From assembly GCF_009617585.1 (NCBI RefSeq), contig NZ_WIXI01000044.1, forward strand, positions 62,001-126,000: a stretch of DNA of 64,000 nt, in the 5' to 3' direction. Origin of the DNA: Endobacterium cereale. Its GTDB lineage: Bacteria; Pseudomonadota; Alphaproteobacteria; Rhizobiales; Rhizobiaceae. The translations under genes were made by a program, and so were the position numbers. The notes below the pieces were generated by a model. That model searched no databases, was not told the DNA's origin, and saw nothing but the letters and a program-made list of their open reading frames with translations. This document shows positions 18,554-27,644 of the stretch, one piece after another; the stretch's first letter is position 1; every line of letters starts with the position of its first letter.

Positions 18554-19900
18554 ATGCGCATCATCAAAATCGTTCTCATCACCGTCGTCACGCTGCTGGC
18601 AGCCTGTGTAATCTGGCTCATCACCATGCCGCCGGAGCTTTTGAGGGTGGGCAGCGGTTATGCGGCCAAGATCGTGTGTTCCAACGTATTTCTGGCGGAT
18701 CGCGATGCACAGGAGGTGCTGGCAGTCGACGTTCAGGCGCCGGGCCATCCGCTGTTGCGCTTGATGCGGGTGAGCGTCGATGAGCAGGCGGCGAAGGTGG
18801 AGGCTGGTATCTTTGGCTTCATCGCGCCTTCGGTTGCAATCTATCGCGACGATGTCGGCTGCGCGGTGACGCAGGATTTGGCTGCGAACGGTCAGGCCTA
18901 TCAGAGCCCGCCGCTTGTTGGCCCCGAATCAGGCCCGTCGGATGTGTTGTTTCCCGAGGGAACGAAGATCGAGGCGGATCAGCGCATCACGTCACTTCTG
19001 GCAAATGAGGCTTTGACTGGTCCCGGTATGCGGGCGGTTATCGTCGCGCAGAACGGGCGCATTCTCGGCGAGCGATATGGCGCGGGATTTTCCGACAAGA
19101 CGCCGCTGATCGGCTGGTCGATGGCGAAAACGATCAACGCGGCACTGATCTCCACGTTGGTGAGCGAGGGCAAGCTCTCCTATTCCGACCGCGACCTGTT
19201 TCCGCAATGGGCCAATGATGAACGCGGCGAAATCACCCTGGCGCAGTTGCTTGCCATGGAAAGTGGCCTCGGTTTCAACGAGAATTACGGTACAGTGGCG
19301 GATGTCACGCGCATGCTGTTCCTTGAGCAGGACATGGCCGAATTCGCCATCGACACGCCGCTGGAAGCCTCGCCGGGCACGAAGTTTTCCTATTCGTCCG
19401 GCACGTCGGTCATCCTGTCTAAACTCTGGATGGAGCGCATAGGCGACAGGACGGCAGCGCTTGCCTATCCGCGCCGGATGCTGTTTGTGCCTCTTGGTAT
19501 GCAGAGTGCTGTATTCGAGACTGATGCGACAGGCACTCTTGCAGGTAGTTCCTACATCTATGCGACGGCGCGCGACTGGACACGTTTCGGCATGCTGCTG
19601 GCGGCAGACGGTATGTGGAAGGGTGAGCGACTGCTGCCGGAAGGCACGGTAGCGATGATGGGCAAGGCTTCGCCCAGATCCGATGGCCGGTATTCGCAGA
19701 TGCAGACCTGGCTGAAACTGTATGGCCGCGATGCCGAGGGCCTGCCGGCGGACATGTTCATGCTGAGCGGCCATGACGGGCAGACGGTGGCGGTGGTCCC
19801 ATCGATGGGGCTGGTGGTTCTGCGCATGGGCCTGACGCCATCGGGTGGCGGGTATAATGTGCTGGAGCTGATTGCCGCGACGGCGAAGGCGGTCAAATAA
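18554..19900 (+). CDS. Serine hydrolase of the beta-lactamase (class C)/PBP4* family
   Basis: 448 aa from ATG 18554, which opens an N-terminal membrane segment (IIKIVLITVVTLLAACVIWLI). The catalytic domain shows SxxK as SMAK with Ser189 and Lys192, a Tyr-Ser-Ser triad motif (FSYSSGTS) and the GHDGQT segment near the C-terminus in the place of the KTG-like box. These define the Beta-lactamase (PF00144) fold, which includes D-aminopeptidases, esterases and class C beta-lactamases. It is anchored to the inner membrane with the catalytic domain in the periplasm. The substrate is not evident. The first 90 codons beyond the membrane span resemble no domain I know. Confidence 0.8.
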   Translation: MRIIKIVLITVVTLLAACVIWLITMPPELLRVGSGYAAKIVCSNVFLADRDAQEVLAVDVQAPGHPLLRLMRVSVDEQAAKVEAGIFGFIAPSVAIYRDDVGCAVTQDLAANGQAYQSPPLVGPESGPSDVLFPEGTKIEADQRITSLLANEALTGPGMRAVIVAQNGRILGERYGAGFSDKTPLIGWSMAKTINAALISTLVSEGKLSYSDRDLFPQWANDERGEITLAQLLAMESGLGFNENYGTVADVTRMLFLEQDMAEFAIDTPLEASPGTKFSYSSGTSVILSKLWMERIGDRTAALAYPRRMLFVPLGMQSAVFETDATGTLAGSSYIYATARDWTRFGMLLAADGMWKGERLLPEGTVAMMGKASPRSDGRYSQMQTWLKLYGRDAEGLPADMFMLSGHDGQTVAVVPSMGLVVLRMGLTPSGGGYNVLELIAATAKAVK

Positions 19901-19901
19901 A

Positions 19902-19926
19902 AAGACCCGCAAAAGCGGGTCATCTT
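19902..19926. terminator. Bidirectional hairpin terminator
   Basis: GACCCGC-AAAA-GCGGGTC is a perfect 7-bp stem between two convergent genes. The reverse-strand side has TTTTTATT after the stem and is stronger; the forward side has ATCTTT. Confidence 0.75.
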
Positions 19927-19954
19927 TCCGTTGGTCGCTGCAATAAAACCAAAC

Positions 19955-21001
19955 TCACTGCAGGACGTGCAGCATGTTCTTGCGTTTGGCGTCGTAATAA
20001 TAACCGCGAGCGTAAAGCTTGATGGCGTTGTCGCTGTTGTTGCCGGCCACCAGCCATGCACCGCGCAGGTATTTGATCGCGTATCTCAGATTGGTTTCCG
20101 CATCGAGCAGGCCCTTTGCCGGCCCCTGATATCCCATCGACTTGGCCGTCGGGTAGGTGATCTGCATCAGGCCCCAATAACCGTTCTTGTGATAGGCTTT
20201 GGGGTCGTATTTGCTTTCCCTATGCACGACGCGGTGTACGAGCGACTCCGGAACGCCGTAAAGACCGGCGTAGCGGGTGATAAGCTTGTTAAGTTCAGGA
20301 TTGCTGGCATCGGCGGTTTCCGGGATCGGCGCGCCGGGGGCGGGTGGGAAAAAGCCCGCATTCATCATGCCGGAAACGGCGTCGTTCGGACCGGCATAGG
20401 CCAGCATCATGTTCGGTGCGGTCGGTTTCGGCGTTGGTACGACCGACTGCACGGCCACCATCTCCGTTGTAATCGGGAGTTCGGCTGTGGTCACCGTTGT
20501 CTCGTTGGCGACCGGTCCGCCAGAAAGTTGCGGCTGCACGATACGGCCGGACTTTGTCGACAGGGCTTGCTGCGCGGGTGCTGCGGCGGCGAGAAGGGTG
20601 CTGGTGGCCGGTGCTGAACCTGCGGCCGGAGAGGCACTAGCGATAGCTTGTGCCGCATTAGTCGCATCGGCAACCGGCGCAATGGCGAGCGGAACAGGCT
20701 GCGGTGCCGGATCCGGCGAAGCAAGGGCAGCTGTCTGGATTTCGGTGACGCTGAGGCTGGCCGGAAGCGAGGCGATGTGAATGCGACCGGACTTTTCGAG
20801 AACCGGCGCGGTCTCGCCAGCCATGCCGGCCACTTGAGGCGTGTTGGCGTCTGTCGCTGCAGCGACCGGGGTGGCTGCCGCCGTCTGCGCGTTCGTCACA
20901 TTCGGGCCGGAGGCCTGATCCATAGCCGAACAACCCGCGATAGCGGAAGAAACCGCAAAAGCCAGAGCTGTCTTGCAGCCGCCAAATCGCGTGATCACCA
21001 T
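19955..21001 (-). CDS. Lipoprotein with SLT lytic transglycosylase domain
   Basis: 348 aa. The N-terminus is a lipoprotein signal with lipobox IAGC at about residue 24. Residues 30-225 form a low-complexity Ala/Pro/Thr-rich linker typical of periplasm-spanning proteins. The C-terminal ~115 residues are an SLT (family 1) domain: catalytic Glu in HRESKYDPKAYHKNGYWGLMQI, then AKSMGY and the NLRYAIKYLRG helix. It probably cuts glycan strands while anchored to a membrane by its lipid. The length of the linker would let it reach the sacculus. Confidence 0.87.
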   Translation of the reverse strand: MVITRFGGCKTALAFAVSSAIAGCSAMDQASGPNVTNAQTAAATPVAAATDANTPQVAGMAGETAPVLEKSGRIHIASLPASLSVTEIQTAALASPDPAPQPVPLAIAPVADATNAAQAIASASPAAGSAPATSTLLAAAAPAQQALSTKSGRIVQPQLSGGPVANETTVTTAELPITTEMVAVQSVVPTPKPTAPNMMLAYAGPNDAVSGMMNAGFFPPAPGAPIPETADASNPELNKLITRYAGLYGVPESLVHRVVHRESKYDPKAYHKNGYWGLMQITYPTAKSMGYQGPAKGLLDAETNLRYAIKYLRGAWLVAGNNSDNAIKLYARGYYYDAKRKNMLHVLQ

Positions 21002-21187
21002 TGGGTCGCTCTCATGAAATCGGTTGTCCCAGCCCGCTCAAGAATCCTAACGGATCATCATGTCCATTAACCGATTGGTAGCATTCGGGCAAGTGGACTG
21101 CATGACGCCGCGCTAAGCCTTTGTTTTCAGGGCATTCCGCCATTTCGTGCCGAAGTGTGCGCACAGCTTTTTTTGGTCGCATCGCTC

Positions 21188-21826
21188 TCAGGCGGCGATC
21201 CGCCGGTATCCGGCCGTGACCGCACGACGGGATATAAATCGCGTACGAGGCTTGCGCGAGGCTGGGTTCTTGAGGCCGAGCTTTTCCAAACGCTTCAGGC
21301 GGCGCCCTGCGAGGACGACGTTCATCAGGCCTCCAACCAATGCTGTACTCAAGAAAACGCCATCCATTTCAACCAGTTGCAGCGAGAGCGAGCCATGCGG
21401 ATCAAAAGCCTGCGGCAGGAGCGCGATAAAGGCGAGGATAGACCGCGGTTTTACCGCCGCAAGGCGAAAGATATGCAGAAAGATGCGGACCGGCTGGCGT
21501 TCCGGCAGGTTGTCATTGTGGGCGAGATAACCACGGGCCGGGTGCTGCAGCGTCCACAGCACATGCAGCATCAGATAGGTGAGGCCGATCCACGAGACGA
21601 GTTCGAACAGGTGCGGCAGATAACGGGCGATTGCGACAACCGGCATACTTGCCACCGTCATGGCGGCAACGAGACCGAGCGCAATTGCTGCTACGGTCAG
21701 AAGGCCGGTCAGGCGGCCGCGCGACAAGGTGTAACGCGCGGTCAGATCGGCAAGCGGACCGGGCAGAATGACGAGGAACAACGACGCCGCCGCGAAGACT
21801 AGCATTGTATCGCTGGACATTCCCAT
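21188..21826 (-). CDS. LysE-family translocator
   Basis: 212 aa inner membrane protein with about six hydrophobic helices. LysE/RhtB family features are an early Pro-Gly-Pro turn (LVILPGPLADLTARYTLSRG), a following Gly-rich helix (GLLTVAAIALGLV), a second half with LTYLMLHVLW and a KPRSILAFIALLPQAF stretch that aligns with the NPK...F..PQF region. The C-terminus is basic. LysE proteins export basic amino acids or other small metabolites by antiport; the cargo is unknown. The C-terminal 40 residues are more basic than usual. Confidence 0.75.
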   Translation of the reverse strand: MGMSSDTMLVFAAASLFLVILPGPLADLTARYTLSRGRLTGLLTVAAIALGLVAAMTVASMPVVAIARYLPHLFELVSWIGLTYLMLHVLWTLQHPARGYLAHNDNLPERQPVRIFLHIFRLAAVKPRSILAFIALLPQAFDPHGSLSLQLVEMDGVFLSTALVGGLMNVVLAGRRLKRLEKLGLKNPASRKPRTRFISRRAVTAGYRRIAA

Positions 21827-21868
21827 TCTCCTCCGGCCCTTCCTCTTTCGGGCCGCTGCCGCTGAAAA

Positions 21869-23080
21869 TCAGGCCTTTTCAAAATTTTGGCCGACTGCCT
21901 TCATAACATCGCCGAACCATGGGGTCGACAGATCGAAGTGCTTGCCTCCCTTGATACGCGGGAATTCGATCGTGCGCAATTTCCCATTCTGATCTTCGTC
22001 GTGTCCGGTGACGCCGGAGACCCCATTCTGCGCACTTTCCACAGCCAGATCGACCATGCCCTGGATGAGGCGCAGGTCCTCACCGTTCGCCGGAGCCGAG
22101 CGGGCGAAATAACCGGATTTTTGGACCAAAGAGCGTTCGGCACCCAAAAGCGAGGCAAACTGCTTCTGGAACCACCCGCCGACATTGATGGTGTCGAGCT
22201 TCACATGGCCAAAGGCGTCGCGCTTGATGTTTTCGCCGGACGCTTCGAATTCCTTGACGATGACGTCCATGCAGGCGCCCTCGGAGATGAACAGGGTGAC
22301 AAAACCATAACGGTCCATCACGTCTTTCAGGCGGGTGGCTTCCGCGTCGCGGTCAAACCGCATTTCCGGCAGATAGATGCCGTCGATCTTCTTCAGCTGC
22401 TCATCCATCATGAAGCCCTCGACATAATCGTGGGTTTTCGTCTTCTGCATATAGGCGCGGGCTGTGGCGGCGGTCAGCCAGCCACAATGGCGGCCCATCA
22501 CTTCGTGGATTATCAGCGTGCGTGGCGCCGCGCTTTGTTCGTTCGACACGTTGTCGAAGAAGTTTGCACCGACTTCCGCTGCCGTCCATGCGCCGAGCGA
22601 CTGACGGATCGGCACCACATCATTGTCGACCGTCTTCGGCAGGCCGACGACCGTCAGGTCATAGCCGTTCTGGCCGAGATAAGCGGCGAGATCGGCTGCC
22701 GTCGTATTGGTGTCGTCGCCGCCGATCGTGTGGAGGATGGTGACACCATCGGCCGCCAGCCGTTCGGCTGCGACTTTCAGCGGGTTCTCGCCTTCCTTGA
22801 CGAGACCGCGTTTGACGCAGTCGGCCGCGTTGGTCAGTTTGACGCGACTGTTGCCGATCGGCGAGCCGCCAAAACGGTGCATGAGATGGGCTTTTTCGCG
22901 CATATCCTTGTTGATTTCGATTCGATCGCCCAGCAGCACGCCCTGATAACCGGAGCGATAGGCAATGAGATCGAGGTCCGGCGCGACATCGCTGTAGCGT
23001 TCGATCAATCCGGCGACCGCAGAGGAAAGACAAGGGGCAAGCCCGCCCGCCGTCAGCATCGCTACTTTCTGTCTGGCCAT
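21869..23080 (-). CDS. pfp: Pyrophosphate-dependent 6-phosphofructokinase
   Basis: 403 aa. The catalytic signatures favour PPi as phosphoryl donor. The GGDD at 120-123 replaces the GGDG of ATP enzymes, and the loop PKTVDND at 148-154 carries the Lys that forms the PPi site. Other marks are the MGRHCGWL segment and an N-terminal VAMLTAGGLAPCLS glycine loop. Phosphorylation of fructose-6-phosphate by PPi is reversible and can serve glycolysis and gluconeogenesis. ATG 23080 follows GGAGGAGATTTT; an upstream in-frame extension to 23311 is not supported. Named by family; the symbol is commonly used for this enzyme. Confidence 0.85.
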   Translation of the reverse strand: MARQKVAMLTAGGLAPCLSSAVAGLIERYSDVAPDLDLIAYRSGYQGVLLGDRIEINKDMREKAHLMHRFGGSPIGNSRVKLTNAADCVKRGLVKEGENPLKVAAERLAADGVTILHTIGGDDTNTTAADLAAYLGQNGYDLTVVGLPKTVDNDVVPIRQSLGAWTAAEVGANFFDNVSNEQSAAPRTLIIHEVMGRHCGWLTAATARAYMQKTKTHDYVEGFMMDEQLKKIDGIYLPEMRFDRDAEATRLKDVMDRYGFVTLFISEGACMDVIVKEFEASGENIKRDAFGHVKLDTINVGGWFQKQFASLLGAERSLVQKSGYFARSAPANGEDLRLIQGMVDLAVESAQNGVSGVTGHDEDQNGKLRTIEFPRIKGGKHFDLSTPWFGDVMKAVGQNFEKA

Positions 23081-23417
23081 AAAATCTCCTCCGCGCTTCA
23101 AGCGCTCCTCCTGCGGGAATATGAGTGGATGGATGCGACAGCGAGACCCGGCTGTAAAGCCGCTTTCTCGAGGAAATCCGTTATTTCGCAGTGCGATAAC
23201 GGCGATTCCGGCATTCAATCGTTTCAAATGGCGAACGACACTTTCCGTAACGTTACCCGCGACATAGATGCGCATCAGCGACAACGAATCTCTGCGGCCA
23301 TTCCGGATCATCGAAAGCTCGGTCGCCGTCCCTCTCTCAGAGAAGTGATTGTTTCGCCCGCTTTGTCGGCCTACCGGTCATCTTGCAAAAATTGGCAAAA
23401 ACTGGTCATGTAGGGCA

Positions 23418-24158
23418 ATGATCACGGATTTTGCCTGCCTCCACATTTCCTCGCTCTGGGAAAAGCTGCTCGGCGCCATTGGCGACGCGGCCGGCAGTGC
23501 GCTTGGCCGTGTGGTCGAGGCGATCCGTACCGTGTTCGAAGGCGATCCGGAAACCCGCCGGCAGGTGTCGTTCTCCGTTGCCATCATCGCGCTGTCGGCC
23601 AAGATGGCCAAAGCCGATGGCAATGTGAACGAAAAGGAAGTCACCGCCTTCCGCCAGATTTTTGATTTCCCGCCGGAAGAAGCCCAGAACGTGGCGCGTC
23701 TCTACAATCTGGCGCGTCAGGACGTGGCCGGTTACGAAGCCTATGCATCGAAGCTCGCCAACCTATGCGGCACCGGCGCGCACAACTGCCCGATGCTGGA
23801 AAACGTCGTCGACGGCCTGTTCCATATCGCCAAGGCGGATGGTTTGCTGCACGAGAAGGAATTGTCCTTCCTCGCCCGCATTGCCGAGATTTTTCGCATC
23901 GATGAAAATCACTTTCGCCGAATCATGGCCCGCCATGTCGAGCTGGAAGGGCGCGATCCCTATCTCGTCCTCGGCGTTTCGCCGGAAGACGATTTTGCCA
24001 CGATCCGCAAGCGTTACCGCAGTCTGGTGATCGAACATCATCCGGATAAGCTGCACGCACGCGGCGTGCCGGCAGCGCTCCATGCGGCAGCGACCGAGCG
24101 CATGGCGGCCCTCAACGCTGCCTATTCGGAAATCGAAAAGGAACGCCGCGCAGCATGA
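23418..24158 (+). CDS. TerB-like domain protein with C-terminal J domain (DjlA-like)
   Basis: 246 aa. The middle (about 35-150) is a TerB-like helical region: VAIIALSAKMAKADGNVNEKEV, then LFHIAKADGLLHEKELSFL, two EF-hand-like acidic loops in the style of TerB. The C-terminus is a DnaJ J domain: DPYLVLGVSPEDDFATIRKRYR with the HPD tripeptide in EHHPDKLHARG. No N-terminal membrane anchor is clear, unlike E. coli DjlA, so it is probably cytosolic or peripheral. The J domain should stimulate DnaK. Start at ATG 23418 is uncertain, since only a weak AGGG is close by. Its stop overlaps the start of the amidase gene. Confidence 0.78.
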   Translation: MITDFACLHISSLWEKLLGAIGDAAGSALGRVVEAIRTVFEGDPETRRQVSFSVAIIALSAKMAKADGNVNEKEVTAFRQIFDFPPEEAQNVARLYNLARQDVAGYEAYASKLANLCGTGAHNCPMLENVVDGLFHIAKADGLLHEKELSFLARIAEIFRIDENHFRRIMARHVELEGRDPYLVLGVSPEDDFATIRKRYRSLVIEHHPDKLHARGVPAALHAAATERMAALNAAYSEIEKERRAA

Positions 24159-24916
24159 GCGCGATAAAATCCGAACATCTCGGCGCATCGCTGATGCCCT
24201 CGCCGAACCATGGCGAACGGGCCGATGGCCGTCAGCCCGATATGATTCTCCTGCATTACACCGGCATGGGTGGTGAGGACGAGGCATTGTCGTGGCTGTG
24301 CAATTCGGAAAGCCAGGTTTCGAGCCATTATTTCGTCCGTGAAAACGGTGCCGTCTTCCAGCTTGTGCCGGAAGCTCTTCGCGCATGGCATGCGGGCAAG
24401 AGCGTGTGGGAAGGTGAGGTTGATACCAATTCGCGTTCGATCGGTATCGAGATTGCCAATGTCGGACATCCCGGTGGTCTGCCGCCGTTCCCCGGCGCGC
24501 AGATCGAATCGGTGATCGGTCTTTGTCGTGATGTCGCTGAGCGTTGGTCGATCGCGCCGCAGCGCATTCTCGGGCATTCCGATGTAGCGCCAATTCGCAA
24601 GGTCGATCCGGGCGAAAACTTTCCTTGGGGTCGGCTGCATCAGGCTGGCATCGGCCACTGGGTCGAGCCGACGCCGATTTCCGGCGGTCGTTTCTTTCAG
24701 CGCGGCGACAGCGGCCAGCCGGTCGAGGCGTTGCAGTCCATGCTGGCGCTTTACGGTTATGGCATCGAGATTACAGGTGAGTTCTGCGATCATACGCAGG
24801 GCGTGGTCGAGGCGTTCCAGCGGCATTTCCGCACCGAACGCGTCGATGGCATTGCCGACATGTCGACCATCGATACACTGCATCGACTGCTGACCTCGCT
24901 ACCGCATTACGCCTGA
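24155..24916 (+). CDS. N-acetylmuramoyl-L-alanine amidase (AmiD/AmpD-like)
   Basis: 253 aa. The Amidase_2 zinc domain (about 20-165) has the first zinc His in ILLHYTGMG, the GRQPD start, GIEIANVGHPGG, and the GHSDVAPIRKVDPGENFPW segment with the second His and a Asp. A PG_binding_1-like domain (FFQRGDSGQPVEALQSML) completes the C-terminus. It hydrolyses the bond between MurNAc (or anhydroMurNAc) and L-Ala. There is no signal peptide visible, so it may be cytosolic and recycle peptides like AmpD, or the true start is different. It overlaps the upstream J-domain gene by ATGA, so both are co-expressed. Confidence 0.85.
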   Translation: MSAIKSEHLGASLMPSPNHGERADGRQPDMILLHYTGMGGEDEALSWLCNSESQVSSHYFVRENGAVFQLVPEALRAWHAGKSVWEGEVDTNSRSIGIEIANVGHPGGLPPFPGAQIESVIGLCRDVAERWSIAPQRILGHSDVAPIRKVDPGENFPWGRLHQAGIGHWVEPTPISGGRFFQRGDSGQPVEALQSMLALYGYGIEITGEFCDHTQGVVEAFQRHFRTERVDGIADMSTIDTLHRLLTSLPHYA

Positions 24917-25007
24917 CCAAAACTGCCATTTCTTGCTCTGGAATTGATTCCGCAAACGGCTACAACTGTCTGCGCATAATCGATAATCACGGGAACGCAG
25001 GCATCTC

Positions 25008-26201
25008 ATGGACGGGCATTTCAAATATATCATCATCGGTTGCGGCATGATGGGTGCGGCGGCCGCGCGGCATCTTTCAACTTGGACGGATGGCGTTGCT
25101 GTCATCGGCCCGGCGGAGCCAGCCGAAACCGTCAGCCATGAGGGCGTGTTTGCCAGCCATTACGATGAAGCCCGCATCACCCGCACAATCGATCCGGATG
25201 CCGTCTGGGCGCGTCTCGCCAACCGGTCGATTGCCCGTTACGACGAGATCGCAAAAGAAAGCGGCGTTGATTTTTATTCCGAGGTTGGCTGCCTTGTTGT
25301 CGGCCCGCAACGTGATGGCGATACGACTTATGTCGGCTGCGTCGAAAAGGCGGCGGCACAACTCGGTGTTGCCACGGAAAACATGGGCGATGCCCGTCTC
25401 CGCGAATCCTTTCCGTATTTCTCGTTTCCCAACGGCAGTGACGGCATCTTCGAAGAGAAGAGTGCCGGACACATCAACCCGCGCCGGCTGGTCAAGGCCC
25501 AGACCATTCAGGCCGAGCGGCAGGGTGCGACCGTCATCCGCCAAACCGTGGTTTCGACGCGGGAGGAGGCGGGGCGCGTCACGGTTGCGACCGCCGAGGG
25601 CAAGACTTATACGGCGGAGAAGGTGCTGGTGGCAGCGGGCGGATTTTCCATTGCCGAAAAACTGCTTGGCGCCCGGCTCGATCTGAAAGTCTTTGCCCGC
25701 ACCGTTTCCTTCTTCGAAATCGATGAAGCGCAGATGGAAGCGTACGGCAAAATGCCGTCGCTGATCTGGAAATGGACCGAGGAAGACGATGGCATCTATA
25801 TGCTGCCGCCGGTCCGCTACCCCGACGGTAAGCTTTACCTCAAGATCGGCGGCGATCCCGACGATGTGGAGCTGAAAACGGAGCCGGAGATACGTGATTG
25901 GTTCCGTTCGGGCGGCCGCGAAAGCACCAATCGACACCTGACCGAGGTCGTCGGAAAGCTGGTGCCGGATGTCGATCTGTCCCGCAATTCGATGGCGGCC
26001 TGCGTCACCTCTTTCACGCCGACCGACTATCCGGCCATCGCCATGACCTCGGCACGGATGGGCGTTCTGACCGGCGGCTGTGGTGCGGCGGCCAAAAGTT
26101 CGGACGAGATCGGCAGGCTTGGGGCGGAATTGCTGTTTCGCGGCCGCATCGAGGATGATGCCTATGGCGCGGCGAACGGTTTTCCCGCGCATTTCCTCTG
26201 A
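25008..26201 (+). CDS. FAD-dependent oxidoreductase (DAO/sarcosine-oxidase-like)
   Basis: 397 aa. The N-terminal FAD Rossmann motif is YIIIGCGMMGAAAARHLS (GxGxxG variant), and a late GGCGAAAKSSDEIG segment is typical of the second FAD-binding part of the DAO fold. The region AGHINPRRLVKA and the YMLPPVRYPDGKLYLKIG strand resemble monomeric sarcosine oxidase and N-methyltryptophan oxidase relatives. Predicted to oxidise a secondary amine or an amino acid, releasing H2O2. The substrate is not determined. The gene is monocistronic and directly precedes rnpB. Confidence 0.8.
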   Translation: MDGHFKYIIIGCGMMGAAAARHLSTWTDGVAVIGPAEPAETVSHEGVFASHYDEARITRTIDPDAVWARLANRSIARYDEIAKESGVDFYSEVGCLVVGPQRDGDTTYVGCVEKAAAQLGVATENMGDARLRESFPYFSFPNGSDGIFEEKSAGHINPRRLVKAQTIQAERQGATVIRQTVVSTREEAGRVTVATAEGKTYTAEKVLVAAGGFSIAEKLLGARLDLKVFARTVSFFEIDEAQMEAYGKMPSLIWKWTEEDDGIYMLPPVRYPDGKLYLKIGGDPDDVELKTEPEIRDWFRSGGRESTNRHLTEVVGKLVPDVDLSRNSMAACVTSFTPTDYPAIAMTSARMGVLTGGCGAAAKSSDEIGRLGAELLFRGRIEDDAYGAANGFPAHFL

Positions 26202-26257
26202 TCCGTCGCTGTTGGCGTTTTCCCGGTGGCAATTGTGTTTCGTCTCGTCTAAGGAGC

Positions 26258-26668
26258 GCGGACCAGTTGGCCGGGCAGCCGCGCTTTACCAATGTCGAAA
26301 GACGGTAGGGTGAGGAAAGTCCGGGCTCCACGGAAACACGGTGCCGGATAACGTCCGGCGGGGGCGACCCCAGGGAAAGTGCCACAGAGAGGATACCGCC
26401 CGGTTCCGACCGGGTAAGGGTGAAAGGGTGGGGTAAGAGCCCACCGCGCTTCTGGTAACAGCGGCGGCATGGTAAACCCCACCGGGAGCAAGACCGAATA
26501 GGGATGACGCGGGTTCCATCGCAAGGTGGGGCTACAGCCGGTTTTCGGGCCAGTCATCCGGGTGGGTTGCGAGAGGCGACGTGCAAACGGCGTCCCAGAT
26601 GAATGGCTGCCACGTTCCGATGCTTGCATCGGAGCCTTACAGAACCCGGCTTACAGGCCAACTGGTAA
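26258..26668 (+). ncRNA. rnpB: RNase P RNA, bacterial type A
   Basis: The ends pair as P1: ACCAGTTGGCC at 26262-26272 with GGCCAACTGGT at 26656-26666. Between them are the universal core elements: GAGGAAAGTCCGGGCTCC after P4 5' side, the AGGGTGA segment, the GGCGACCCCAGGGAAAGTGCCACAGAG block, GGTAAACCCCACCGGGAG, and the 3' ACAGAACCCGGCTTA of the 3' CCA-interacting/P4 strand. This RNA is the catalytic part of RNase P that trims tRNA 5' leaders. End positions are estimated from P1. Confidence 0.95.
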
Positions 26669-26970
26669 TTTTACCCTGCTTTGGGGCGAACGTGACGTTA
26701 GCGATCCGTTGGGACAAGATGGGGCGCCGAAAGTGATTCACGTCCTGGCGTAGAGCTGTCCTTTCGCGTTTGCGCGCACAGATTGTGCTCTTGTCTCGTC
26801 TTTGTATTTCTCGTTTTTCTAATCTTTTCGATCGTCCAAAGGCTTAGCGTCCCGCGCTGGTCCACTTGGGGCCGTTGGCGCATGCAATCTGCGGACGTTG
26901 CTCGCTAACTCTTTGTTAAACTTAACAGCTTATAAATAAACAATGTCGCATTCCGGTTTGCCGGATGCTT
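26669..26970. other. Intergenic region rnpB-mraZ, first part
   Basis: About 300 bases with no coding frame of conserved character. It holds a GC-rich end of the rnpB region, a pyrimidine-rich stretch around 26800-26840 and an AT-rich stretch TTAACAGCTTATAAATAAAC at 26922-26941 that might include a promoter -10 element (TATAAA at 26931). No clear -35 with normal spacing was seen. Confidence 0.4.
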
Positions 26971-27004
26971 CCCATTGACGCCCATATGGTCCCATGTTAT
27001 CCCA
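26971..27004. promoter_or_regulatory. MraZ operator: four CCCA/TGGG repeats at 10-bp period
   Basis: CCCA occurs at 26971, 26981, 26991 and 27001, exactly 10 bases apart (TGGG on the reverse strand). E. coli MraZ is known to bind TGGG direct repeats separated so that they recur each 10 bp, near its own promoter. The site is about 190 bases upstream of mraZ, so mraZ and the dcw operon are likely autoregulated here. Confidence 0.8.
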
Positions 27005-27192
27005 AAACTGCACTGCACAAGGGTCGCGGCAGACCCCTCAATCAGACAGTTTCAACCAGCTCCGGAAACGGACAGGCGGATGGACTTGTGGTCATCCGAA
27101 GGCTGGTTCGTGCGTCCGGTTTGAGACCGTGCAGAGCGTTTCGGCCGACATGTTTTTCGTTCGGCGGCTTTCGGGAGTGGGTGTTTGGTGTC

Positions 27193-27630
27193 ATGAACCG
27201 CTTCCTGTCCAATGCGACGAATCGGATCGATGCGAAGGGGCGAGTTTCCGTCCCTGCGCTGTTCCGTTCTGTGTTGGTGCAAAGGGGCGTTCAGGAGCTT
27301 TATTGTCTCCAGGACCTCGTCTTTCCGGCGATCAGCGTCGGCGGTCCGGATCTGCTCGAGCGTTACGAGCGGCAGATTGCGGCAGCCGATCCGTTCTCGC
27401 CGGAAGCGAACAGGATGTCGCTGCTGGTTCACGGTGGCGGCGTTTTCATGAGGCTCGATGCGGAAGGCCGTCTGATGGTCACGGATTTCATCCGGGACTT
27501 TACGGGTATCGGTACGGACGTGACGTTTGTCGGGCGCTCGGATCACTTTCAGCTTTGGCAGCCGCAGGCGTTTCACGAGGCGCAGGCAGCAGCAAGAGAA
27601 GGGCGCTTGAGTATGTCGCGCCCTCAATAG
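27193..27630 (+). CDS. mraZ: Transcriptional regulator MraZ
   Basis: 145 aa. Two SpoVT/AbrB-like MraZ repeats each hold the DxxxR motif: [11 protein letters not shown] near the N-terminus and [12 protein letters not shown] in the second half. MraZ is a dodecameric DNA-binding protein that represses its own dcw operon. The start ATG 27193 gives [13 protein letters not shown], as in relatives; a longer frame reaching back to 26965 crosses the operator region and is rejected. There is no strong Shine-Dalgarno (GGTG close by), so low translation is possible. It is the first gene of the dcw cluster, 14 bases before rsmH. Confidence 0.93.
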   Translation: MNRFLSNATNRIDAKGRVSVPALFRSVLVQRGVQELYCLQDLVFPAISVGGPDLLERYERQIAAADPFSPEANRMSLLVHGGGVFMRLDAEGRLMVTDFIRDFTGIGTDVTFVGRSDHFQLWQPQAFHEAQAAAREGRLSMSRPQ

Positions 27631-27644
27631 GACGAGGAAACGGG

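Noticed and set aside
26994..27644. Long frame through mraZ ending in rsmH
   Set aside because: It is an out-of-frame reading of mraZ; the real rsmH start is at 27645 with a good ribosome site.
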